DNA from: Xiphydria camelus
Taxonomy: Eukaryota; Arthropoda; Insecta; Hymenoptera; Xiphydriidae
Reading direction: 5' to 3'
DNA: 64,000 nt
Assembly (NCBI GenBank): GCA_963678675.1
Contig: OY783192.1
Location: 17,385,005-17,449,004, forward strand
Shown one piece after another: positions 11,293 to 20,333 of this stretch. Within the stretch, counting starts at the first letter, position 1. Every line of letters begins with the position of its first letter. The notes under the pieces were generated by a model. It saw nothing but the letters and a program-made list of their open reading frames with translations. It was not told the origin of the DNA and searched no databases. A program made the position numbers and the translations under genes.

Positions 11293-11826
11293 TTTTCAAT
11301 AGTTTTTTTTTAGTAAGAACACAAAAAACGTCTCATAAAATGTATACACTTTAATTAATGTACAATATTTTACGATCTACTAAGAGAAAATACCAATAAT
11401 AATCTCAAAACAAAACGATTCTAAAGCAAACCTAACCTAAAGGTTGTTGTGAACTGTTTGTTTACAATTATGTGACGTCACACTAACCGTTAGCCAATCA
11501 CGTATCGTTTCTGATTAAATGGCCGCATTTTAAAAAGACAACTTTTGAAATTAAGATTTTTAATATTAAACATTTATATATTTTCGTTATTTTACTGAAA
11601 TAAGTTTAATTAGATAGCAATAAAGAGAGATGATAACAATTTGTAATGTATTTTCAAACTAGTCAAAATGCCTATTATTTCACACATTTTAGTACTACTG
11701 CGACGGCGCTGTGAATGTTTAAACTTTTCAGAAATGATAGCCGTTCACTGTCATCACCAGTCAGTGGTCATCGTCTACGAATTTTCGCACCGCACGTGCA
11801 TTAGTTATATACCGGGTGTTCTCAAA

Positions 11827-12002
11827 CCTCTGACCCAGAGGAAAACCCTAGGTTCATTAAAAAATTACGGACATAATGCAATTGATTTTTTTGAAATCCG
11901 TATAGAATTTACGGAGAAATTAATTATTAAAAAGTAATTCATATTTTAAATTTATTCGACATTGATGACGTTATATCAAGGCTCTTGAAGATAATGTTTA
12001 TA
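11827..12002. repeat. Left half of a small inverted-repeat element split by the CACTA-like insertion
   Basis: Sequence containing GACATAATGCAATTGATTTT and TTTATTCGACATTGATGACG is matched in reverse complement by 19891-20073 (TGACGTCATCAATGCCGAAT and AAAATCAATTGCATTATGTT). The two halves restore one ~350-bp palindromic MITE if the 7.9-kb element is removed. Confidence 0.7.
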
Positions 12003-12394
12003 CCCAGTAAGCATTATGAGTTCTTAAGGAATTCTTGAAGAGGTCTTATTTCAGATTAGGACGTCCGATTTATCTTCAGAAAGAATTCCTAATGTATTCA
12101 GAAGGATGTCCAATGCGCCACTTCAAGAAGTGTTTAAGACAACCGAAAAATGAATTCTTTCGGAACTGTTTTTCATGATAATTGAGCGAATTCCTAAACA
12201 GCTCTTATTTCTGAGTTCTTTAAGACTACCTTATTTAGACATCTGCAGGATATCTTTTGCTGAATAATTCCTAATTAAATGTAGTAATCATTAATATAAT
12301 AATTCCAAAAAAGTGAATTTTAAAGAAATAAAGGTTTCTCTTTATTTTTTACATATACATATCCATATACATAAAGATGCCAAGTTAGATCAAA

Positions 12395-15300
12395 TTACAA
12401 ATGCTTCTTTGCATTATATTTCACTCGGTCGGAAGCGTGCTGAAGCCAATTTTTAATTACTGCTTCAACGTCATAAATGGTGCAGTCTTTGCGAATAGAT
12501 ACTATGGACTCTGGAACAATCAAACATTTCAATTAGCGTTCAATAATTTTCAAACTTCCAGTTTAATAAACTTCAAATTTAATAAATTTGTATACCTGTC
12601 AGAAGTTTGGTAAATTTCATATTTTTAACTCCGAAAGTATGTTTTTGACCGCTCCACGACAATAAACACGCCAACTCATCTGTCAGGAGCACATTAAGTA
12701 CATCCCGTACATGTTTTTTATAGTCTTTCCCTCCTTGCAATTGCGTTGTTTTCATCTGTGAATGAAATAAATGCTTGACTAAATAGAGTATAAGATAGAT
12801 GATGTTAATTGCTTTAACGTAGCTAAATTGGCAGACTTTTCGTTAAAGCAAAATGAAATAGGCATGGAAGAAAAATTGTGAAAATAGAATAAATATTTAC
12901 ATATTGAGAGCATGCTGCAGTATTAGTATTCAAAATTGTCTCCAGTTCTTTCAAATCATCCGTATTTTGAATGGGGAATGGTGGTAATTCACTTCTCTCT
13001 TCAACGCCCATATGGGAACCTTTATAATTAGTGAGCTCATTCACAGCAATGGTCAGTAAATCGAGTTTCCGAATGATTACATCAAATTGTTTCCGGCATG
13101 CCGCTATAAACAAAGAATGGAATAAATGAAAATTAATTTATAAAGAAATATAGAGGTATATAAGTAATAATTGGGTGTGTGCACTAGTTACGAATGTTGC
13201 GTAATTGCAGTATACAGTGAAGTAAAGGATTTATGTTGCACGTATCATTGTTCAAAAGTATCCAAAAACAGACAAATTCACAATAAATTAAAGTAAAAAA
13301 TGCCGCGGTGCAACTTGGCAACTGAGCAAAATCAAAACGCGCTCTGATTGGCTATGACGTCACGATCCGTGTAAACAAACAACTTTCAAACGAAGTTGCC
13401 TATGTTTTTGAAGCGTTTTTCTGGGTTTCGGAAAGTTTGTTGTTTCTATGTCGTTTTGGTGTAGTGTGTAGTGAAAGCGGCTAAAAATGTATGCACCAGA
13501 AGCACACAGTAAATCGTGTTTTGTGCCAAAATGCATGAATACTTCTGTGCGAACTCCAGACAAACTGTTTGTGAATGTGCCGAGAGACTATGACATGAGA
13601 CGAAAATGGTTTAAAGCGGCCAGAAGAGACATGCCTAAGTCAAAATCGATATTCCATTGCTGCGAGGATCATTTCAATGTAAGTTTCCTTATACTATAGG
13701 TTTATAGGTTATGCTCAATGAATGCTTTTGGTTGACAGCTTGAAGAGGACATGGAAAATTATTTACAGTAGGTACAAGACTATGGGAGGAAATATTTTAA
13801 TGAAACAAGGAGTTTTACCTCACATCTTCGACTGCCAAAAAGACAGGTAGAGAGCTGCTAGTTAGCCACCGAGACCACTTCACGAAAAATGTAAGAGGGA
13901 ATGGTTGATCGAGAAAGTCATGTCTGCTACCGAGGTTCAACAACAGGCACTATCTCTTCAAGATAAACCAGACAATAGTACTGGTGCCAGTGGACTGGGT
14001 TATGAGCAAGAAAGTTCTGGAAAAAAAGGTTCAGCATTTAAGTATTTGTATGCAGACTCGAGGTGTCGCAGTGCAAACATAAAAATGCATGAATACTTCA
14101 GTGCGAACTTCAGACAAACTCCAGGCAGTTTCGACTGAACTACGCTCAAAATGGCACTGAATTCTTATGCTGCGATACGATCTTTTTTGTGTTTGCACTG
14201 CGTCACTTCGAGTCTGCATACAAATACTTAAACACTGAACGTTTTTTTTTTTGGAAATTACTTGCTCGTGACCCAGTCCACTGGCACCAGTACTATTGTT
14301 TAGTTAATCTTGAAGAGATAGTGCCTGTTGTTGAACCTCGGTAGCAGACATGACTTCCTCGATCAACCATTCCCTCTTACATTTTTCGTTAAGTGGTCTC
14401 GGTGGCTTAACTAGCAGCTCTCTACCTGTCTTTTTGGCAGTCGAAGATGTGAGGCAAAACTCCTTATTTCATTAAAATATTTCCTCCCATAGTCTTGTAT
14501 CTACTGTAAATAATTTTCCATGTCCTCTTCAAGCTGTCAACCAAAAGCATTCATTGAACATAACCTATGAACCTATAGTATAAGGAAACTTACATTGAAA
14601 TGATCTTCGCAGCAATGGAATATCGATTTTGACTTAGGCATGTCTCTTCTGGCCGCTTTAAACCATTTTCGTCTCATGTCATAGTCTCTCGGCACATTCA
14701 CAAACACTTTGTCTGGAGTTCGCACAGAAGTATTCGTACATTTTGGCACAAAACACGATTTACTGTGTGCTTCTGGTGCATACATTTTCAGCCACTTTCA
14801 CTACACACTACACAAAAACGACGTAGAAACAACAAACTTTCCAAAACCCAGAAAAACGCTTCAAAAACAGGCAACTCCGTTTGACAGTTGTTTGTTTACA
14901 CGGATCGTGACGTCACAGAGGCAAATCGCGTTTTTCGCGGGAGATTTTCACATTTGAATTTTAGACGTAATTTTCTCATAAAAACTTGACAGCAACATTT
15001 TTTAGTTCATTAATATCATACATATGCACAATAACCTTCATTATAAGCCAGTTTCTGAAAAATGTGAAAACACCCAATTGTAGAAATGTCGTCAGCATTC
15101 AGACAGTAAGAAAGTTTAATTATTGAAATAAATCCCACAAATATTATAGTATTATACTTACAACAGCAGCCGTGATGAGATGGCATCGAATCACTTTTTC
15201 GTACTTCATCAATCACAGCAAGTTCTTTGTCCTTCCCGGTATCGTGATTAATGGAAGAGTTCGAAGAACAAAGGTTGTAATTTCTAGCAACGTGAATAGG

Positions 15301-16293
15301 AATCCCTTTAAAAATAAATCCGATATTTAGCTAATGATAATAAAATAATTCAAAAGTATTGTGAATTTTATATTATAAAACTTACGTGTGGGCACGTCTT
15401 CAAGAATAGTTAGTTTTTTAACTATCGATGACGTAGAGTCACGTTTAATACAAATCTTTTTTTCCGGTGATTCAATGCTAGAATTATTGCCACTGATGTC
15501 ATCATCAAAAAAACTTCCATAGTTCAATGGTTGCGTATCGAATAAATCCATATTTTGGTCTATCACGCAATCGTCGAGAGAAATCGGCAGGTCCACTGTC
15601 TCTGAAAAACATACATTTGAAGGTTTATATATATATTTATTTACTTATGTTGTAAATTATATCAGATAATTAAGTTGTACCTGCTTTTTTTAATTCTTGG
15701 GGATGTTTGCCTCTTTCCTGTGTTACTTTGAATGGAAATTGCGGTTTCGCGTGGTATTCTGAGGCATCTAATGAAATAGAACATTAAATTATTAAAAGAT
15801 TGATATGTACATTACAGTGAATTGCTGAATTTGTATGTTGAATAATATGTAAATATTTGATTTCATACTTGTGGATTCGGTATCATCTTCACTTTCACTG
15901 TCAATGAAGCGTTGTGGTTTTCTTCTAAAACGTTTCTTAAAATTGCCATCAGATCTGCTTGTCAGAATGTCCAACGTTTCATCATTTGTTGAGATGTCTA
16001 TCGCCGCTACTTCGACTGCCCTTGCAGTGTTGTAATCATCTGTTAATGATAAAAATCAAGAAAAGATCCAATGGTATATATTAAGGTAGTAAAAATAATT
16101 AAATTGTACCATATGGTCCAAGTAATTTTTTATATTGGACAAATGACCAAGCTTCTTTTGGTTGTATTGCCTTTTTAACGCAATTCGTGGCATTTTCTGA
16201 TTTTGGAGGCTATGAAATCTTTTTTCCAGTGTCGTGGATCCACGATTTAGGTACAGTGGAACACCAATCGCCACAAAATGCAACGAAGTACAA
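12395..16293 (-). pseudogene. DUF4806 protein gene, eight exons, one in-frame stop
   Basis: The exons I can join on the minus strand are 16293-16110, 16039-15869, 15767-15681, 15601-15386, 15305-15162, 13103-12901, 12755-12596 and 12510-12395 (stop TAA at 12397-12395). Every junction has GT-AG and a matching phase. The N-terminal part reads FVAFCGDWCSTVPKSWIHDT, then SFVQYKKLLGPYG. The C-terminal part reads PPFPIQNTDDLKELETIL, VLNVLLTDELACLLSWSGQK and YDVEAVIKNWLQHASDRVK, as in DUF4806 proteins of ants. TAG at 16212-16210 falls where family members usually have Tyr-Trp before PP; loss of three bases (TAT TGG to TAG) would explain it. An upstream start exon is not found. It is probably the DNA-binding accessory protein of the CACTA-like element (inference). 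Confidence 0.7.
13316..14945. mobile_element. 1.6-kb palindrome encoding a THAP domain on both arms
   Basis: The two arms (about 13340-14130 and 14150-14935) are close reverse complements. Each end has GTGACGTCA/CGATCC next to GTAAACAAACA, resembling the ends of the ISL2EU-like element. Each arm carries a THAP exon (13487-13680 plus; 14785-14592 minus) with FVPKC, LFVNVPRDYDMRRKW and CCEDHFN, a GTAAGT donor, a ~58-bp intron and a second exon with EEDMENY, YKTMGGN and HIFDCQKDR, then a stop. I infer a non-autonomous element made by inverted duplication of one end of a THAP-transposase element. It sits in intron 5 of the DUF4806 gene. Confidence 0.75.
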
Positions 16294-16525
16294 CTGAAAC
16301 AAATATAGATATATGTATAAACAAATTGTTATAATTTTGTCTTTGTATCAATTAGAATATATTGCATTGGAAAAACATAAAAAATACAAATATCATTTAT
16401 GAGTGTTCTTTATTGTATGAGTATTCTTTATCGAATTTATTTTAATATTATATTTAGCATATCAGTTTCTTATAGAGCAAAATATTTTTGAATAACTGTT
16501 TGTGTAATGAGTAGGGTAATACCAT

Positions 16526-17250
16526 TGTTTCTCGACGCTACGAACTGCGATCGTGTCGCGGAAGTCGCGGGGTTGTAAGTCCCGGGGACACGATGGTCCG
16601 ATTATCGCTCGAGGTGAAAATGAGTACTGATGGCCTCATATCACGGCGTACGTAATGGTTACACTGAAGGCACGGGAGGCGACCGCGACAGATGAGGCGA
16701 TACGCGACGGTGCGATCGAGGGACTCTGGCTCGACGATGAGTTACAAGGGCGTAAGGAAAAGCAACTGAACTGAAGGTCCCTACACGACTCGCTTTTAAA
16801 CCCCGGAAAATCGTGGTACGGAAGGGGTAACGCGGGTGCACGACGTGTAACCCTCATTGCTAGCGTCGATCGTGACGACGCGACGGATGGCGTCCCCTGA
16901 GTCCCGTACGAATGACGCAGTGTTGTACCGTTACAAGGAGCCGGACAGTTTCTTGAAGCGATTCACCCCCCGTGTCGAGAATAGCCCCGATTACCGACCC
17001 TTTCGAGCACCTATCTTCGCGGGACTCGACGCTCTCCCACTTACAGTGGATTAAAATATAATATTGAAAACGGCTTGAAATGCGGGCCGAACTAGGGACC
17101 GTCCGGGGATTGACCGTCCGGAAGCGGTTCGTGACATTCCTACCTGGTAGTCGTAGTTACAATTAGTCTTAGATTCTATTAATACATATAACGGTGCAAA
17201 TATTAAAAGAGGGGCTGGAAATTGCCGTTCGGCTATCGTTGGCCGTAACA
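16526..17250. mobile_element. Solo LTR (725 bp) with 5-bp target duplication ACCAT
   Basis: It begins TGTTTCTCGACGC and ends GGCCGTAACA. ACCAT occurs directly before (16521-16525) and directly after (17251-17255). It is GC-rich against AT-rich flanks. No internal retroelement genes remain, so recombination between two LTRs is the simplest origin. It lies between the transposase and DUF4806 genes. The family is not matched to the Gypsy at 20334-25515. Confidence 0.8.
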
Positions 17251-17494
17251 ACCATAATTACTTACTTTATTTACTCTGTATGCTCTGTAATTTTTCTATT
17301 CCTGTCGCGGAAACGAGCACGTTCACTAGCACATGGAAGATTACTTGTATAACCTCACTTTTGAGTTCGAAACGCGCGTAATTTAAAAATAGTCAATATT
17401 TTTTATAAAGTTTCGGAAATTTGTTTTGAAAATTAATTAAAAGTTTATAATATTTAGTAACAATATTAATAATAAAAAAAATTATCATCAATAT

Positions 17495-19588
17495 TCACAT
17501 TGTACACGAATGAATTAGTGGGAAAAAAGTGTACATTGCGTTTTTATCAGGCAAGCAAACAGCTTTTAGAATCACTTCACTTGCTTTAAATTGTTTGATT
17601 GTGGACCATTTATTTCCAACCACAATATTCATCACTTTTGAATCAATTGGATAGTTTTCCAAAGATCTTGAGTTTACTAACACTTTTCCATGTAATATAA
17701 TTTCGTTATTTATCTTGCAAATATTCTCTAGACACAAAATATCAAAGTTTTTAGTGTAACAATATTTGTCAGCGGTCAGACGAGTGGACAGTGCAAATTT
17801 TCCATAATTAATTTTATCGTATGATGACACTTTATTTTCATTAGATTTAGCATTATTGTAGAGTGACTCTTCAGGATTTATAAATGCACTGATTTTTCGC
17901 AATTTCTTGCAGCCTGCTTGTTCAACAAGACGTTTATGTAATTGTTGCAAGGGCTTATCTCCTTTTCTTAAGAGCTTTTTAATGCTATTTAAATAGCTCT
18001 CAAATGAAAAAGCGCTGTACGAATCAAGGGGGCCGAATGTCAGTACTTCATCAGCTAAATGGATCAAATTGTGAACATTGTACACTACAAAATGATTGCC
18101 GTATAGACGAGCTGATTCTTTTACAAAATAATGTAACATCATTTTAGAACATTGATTATTCTCAATACATTGAGTATCGTCACACAGAATCCTTATAGCA
18201 CAATGAAGGACATTGAAATGATACAAATAATCTCTGTGCAATGTAGAATTATATTTTAAAGCAATTGGACCGACGTATAGTAAGAATAATCTTAGTTCCG
18301 TGGCTTTCCATCGATCTAATTCTTCTAATGATCGGGTTTTTCTCGCAAATTCGGAGGGTATCCAGTTTCTTACGGAGACTAAGTATGTTGAGATCGCAGA
18401 TATTTCACTACTTCTGAATTTAACGATCTTATCATCACTGATTCGCCATCCTTTGATTAATGCAGACAAGATTTTTTTTTGAACCCCAAGGCACACCAAA
18501 TGCATATATTCCACAGGAAATTGAGAAACCATTCCGATATTTATATCTTCGAAAATTGATTTATCGAGATGATAATCTTCATTAACGCGTTCAACGAAAT
18601 TTTCGTTTGTGCGTAATGATGCATTAACTTCAAGAAATAACATGCGATTACTCTCATATGTACCTTCCTGCATACATTTACCACAACCGAAATAACCAGT
18701 GTGGCCTTTAGTGCATGTTACAAAAGCCCGAGCTGGAGAATCACAAATGATGGCTCTAATTATCACATAAAATGTGCGACCACTGCATTGGAAGCCTCTT
18801 TCCTGCAAAGTCCTATACTCATTGATAAATTCTTGAACAAATTCATTGGATTTATCAGGTTTATTATACCCATGGTATATTCCAATGGCAAATGGAGCAG
18901 TAATTTTAGGAAAAATTTCAGCTAGTATCGGATATAGCTGACTTTTTGAACTCTTTGCAATTGGGAGCCCATCAATATGTACGTTAATTTTTATACATTC
19001 GGGAAACTCATTTACGTTGAAGTGTTTTAATTGATCAATTAATCCATTTTCTAGTCCATAATGAAAGTATTGGCCAGGAGATACATCTCGAATGATAATT
19101 TTACGACGTGGCGTTTCCAGTAACGTTCGAGGATCTTTTGGAAGATTATGCAATTCTTCAATAGATTGAACATTACTAAGGATGTTCAACAAACTTCTTA
19201 CTGCTGAATGAGCAATATTATTTTCACACGTCCACTGGACAAGATCATCTCGAATGTTGGATAATGGAGTTTTATTAAAAATGTTATGAATTTTCAAAAC
19301 TTTATTATTTTCTGTTCCTCCATCATCGCTGTTTTCATCACTACTGTCACTGATAGATTCACCGTTATCATTTATTGTCAATAATTCATCATTAATGTCC
19401 ACCACTTCCATAAAATTATCAGGACATTCACTCAACTTCTGTAGTTTTTCTTCACTATTAAAATCACTTTCTTCCCTTTTGAATACACTAGAAGACTCTG
19501 ATGAGCTATTATTTAATATAATTGCTTTTTTTAAGCGTCGGTTTTTTTGACTTTTTGATAAATCACTGAATACCTTTCTATAGGACAT
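17495..19588 (-). CDS. Tnp2-like transposase (Transposase_21 type), 697 aa, intact frame
   Basis: A single uninterrupted frame starts at ATG 19588. Residues 1-110 are basic then acidic and Ser-rich (SSSESSS, DSSDENSDDGG). The conserved core begins near residue 195 with KINVHIDGLPIAKS. It continues with PFAIGIYHGYNKP, RAIICDSPARAFVTCTKGHT, a CxxC (GCGKCMQ) and EYMHLVCLGV. Further on are RWKATELRLFLLYVGP, YNVHNLIHLADEVLTFG and SAFSFESYLNSIKKLLR. These are blocks of the insect 'transposase domain-containing' family related to plant CACTA TNP2/TNPD; D in HIDG and ICDSP and later acids are catalytic candidates. It would move the 12003-19890 element. No stop or frameshift is visible, so it could still be functional. 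Confidence 0.8.
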   Translation of the reverse strand: MSYRKVFSDLSKSQKNRRLKKAIILNNSSSESSSVFKREESDFNSEEKLQKLSECPDNFMEVVDINDELLTINDNGESISDSSDENSDDGGTENNKVLKIHNIFNKTPLSNIRDDLVQWTCENNIAHSAVRSLLNILSNVQSIEELHNLPKDPRTLLETPRRKIIIRDVSPGQYFHYGLENGLIDQLKHFNVNEFPECIKINVHIDGLPIAKSSKSQLYPILAEIFPKITAPFAIGIYHGYNKPDKSNEFVQEFINEYRTLQERGFQCSGRTFYVIIRAIICDSPARAFVTCTKGHTGYFGCGKCMQEGTYESNRMLFLEVNASLRTNENFVERVNEDYHLDKSIFEDINIGMVSQFPVEYMHLVCLGVQKKILSALIKGWRISDDKIVKFRSSEISAISTYLVSVRNWIPSEFARKTRSLEELDRWKATELRLFLLYVGPIALKYNSTLHRDYLYHFNVLHCAIRILCDDTQCIENNQCSKMMLHYFVKESARLYGNHFVVYNVHNLIHLADEVLTFGPLDSYSAFSFESYLNSIKKLLRKGDKPLQQLHKRLVEQAGCKKLRKISAFINPEESLYNNAKSNENKVSSYDKINYGKFALSTRLTADKYCYTKNFDILCLENICKINNEIILHGKVLVNSRSLENYPIDSKVMNIVVGNKWSTIKQFKASEVILKAVCLPDKNAMYTFFPLIHSCTM

Positions 19589-19694
19589 CTTGATAAGTCA
19601 AATTATTATATGTTTATGAAATATACATTTTAGGTTATTTGCTTCGGTTAATTTCTCCAAGTAGTCTTGAAAAAGAAGGTCGCTAGAAGTCAGA

Positions 19695-19890
19695 TAAAAG
19701 AGTACTCTTTGGATTCATAATTTTGAAGTTATATTGAAGTCTGGAAAATGAATCTTTTCAGAAGTCTTTCTGAACTTGGAGCTACCTGGTCAGATAAAAG
19801 ACTACACTTTGGATTCATAATTTTGAAGTCACATTGAAGTCTGAAAAATGAATTCTTTCTGAAGTCTTTCTGAACTTGGTGCTAACTGGG
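19695..19890. repeat. Two ~98-bp direct repeats at the right end of the CACTA-like element
   Basis: Both copies run from GTCAGATAAAAGA through TTTGGATTCATAATTTTGAA to TCTTTCTGAACTTGG. They make up the subterminal zone next to the right terminus and are likely transposase-binding repeats. Confidence 0.75.
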
Positions 19891-20073
19891 TAATAACGAT
19901 AGCAATTGCGATTATCTTCTATATGACGTCATCAATGCCGAATAAATTCAAAATATTAATTACTTTCTAATAATTTCTCCATAAATTCTTAACGGATTTC
20001 AATAAAATCAATTGCATTATGTTCGTAATTCTTTAAGGAGGATCGTCAGAGGAATGACTTAATGGAAAACTTC
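19891..20073. repeat. Right half of the split palindromic MITE
   Basis: Reverse complement of 11827-12002; see that entry. Confidence 0.7.
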
Positions 20074-20333
20074 ACTCAGTATTTTTTAAAACACTTCTAA
20101 AGCCCTTTTGATGGAAAACAAAATTGTAGAAAATTTTCACTCGCCAGTTTTTTTTTAATCAATTTTTGTTAATTCTACAAATAACATTCTTATGGAGAGT
20201 GGTTTAAATTGCCATAGAACTCTTAATTTTGAAACGAAAACAATTGTAAAAATGTAATTAAAAGATTTGGCTACTTATAAACTTTCTTTTCGCAAAAATT
20301 AAACAATTTTCACTCGCTAGTTTTTTTTATAAT
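20074..20333. other. AT-rich spacer with a 25-bp direct repeat
   Basis: ATTTTCACTCGCCAGTTTTT near 20138 recurs as ATTTTCACTCGCTAGTTTTT near 20308, immediately at the truncated end of the Gypsy element. No gene seen. Confidence 0.6.

Larger units (their letters stand above)
6600..11535. mobile_element. ISL2EU-like DNA transposon with two divergent/convergent genes
   Basis: It holds a plus-strand THAP + HTH + DDE transposase and a minus-strand SWIM/YqaJ nuclease gene with their 3' ends facing each other. That gene pair is the known signature of ISL2EU (IS4EU) elements. The ends resemble each other in reverse complement: TGATGTCACATAATTGTAAA near 6655 and TTTACAATTATGTGACGTCA near 11464, with GCGGCC and an ACGTGA outside. 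Exact termini and target duplication are not resolved. Confidence 0.7.
12003..19890. mobile_element. CACTA-like DNA transposon, 7.9 kb, TA-flanked
   Basis: The left end is CCCAGTAAGC and the right end is GCTAACTGGG, with TA on both sides (12001-12002 and 19891-19892). It carries a Tnp2-like transposase (17495-19588) and a DUF4806 gene (12395-16293), both on the minus strand. The subterminal zones are rich in GAAGTCTTTCTGAACTTG-type repeats. The target was a small palindromic MITE. Later insertions inside it are the THAP palindrome (~13316-14945) and a solo LTR (16526-17250). The class call rests on the transposase family and two-gene layout; the ends do not read CACTA. Confidence 0.65.

Noticed and set aside
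16636..17054. Short open frames in the GC-rich block
   Set aside because: They fall inside the solo LTR with a clear 5-bp target duplication.
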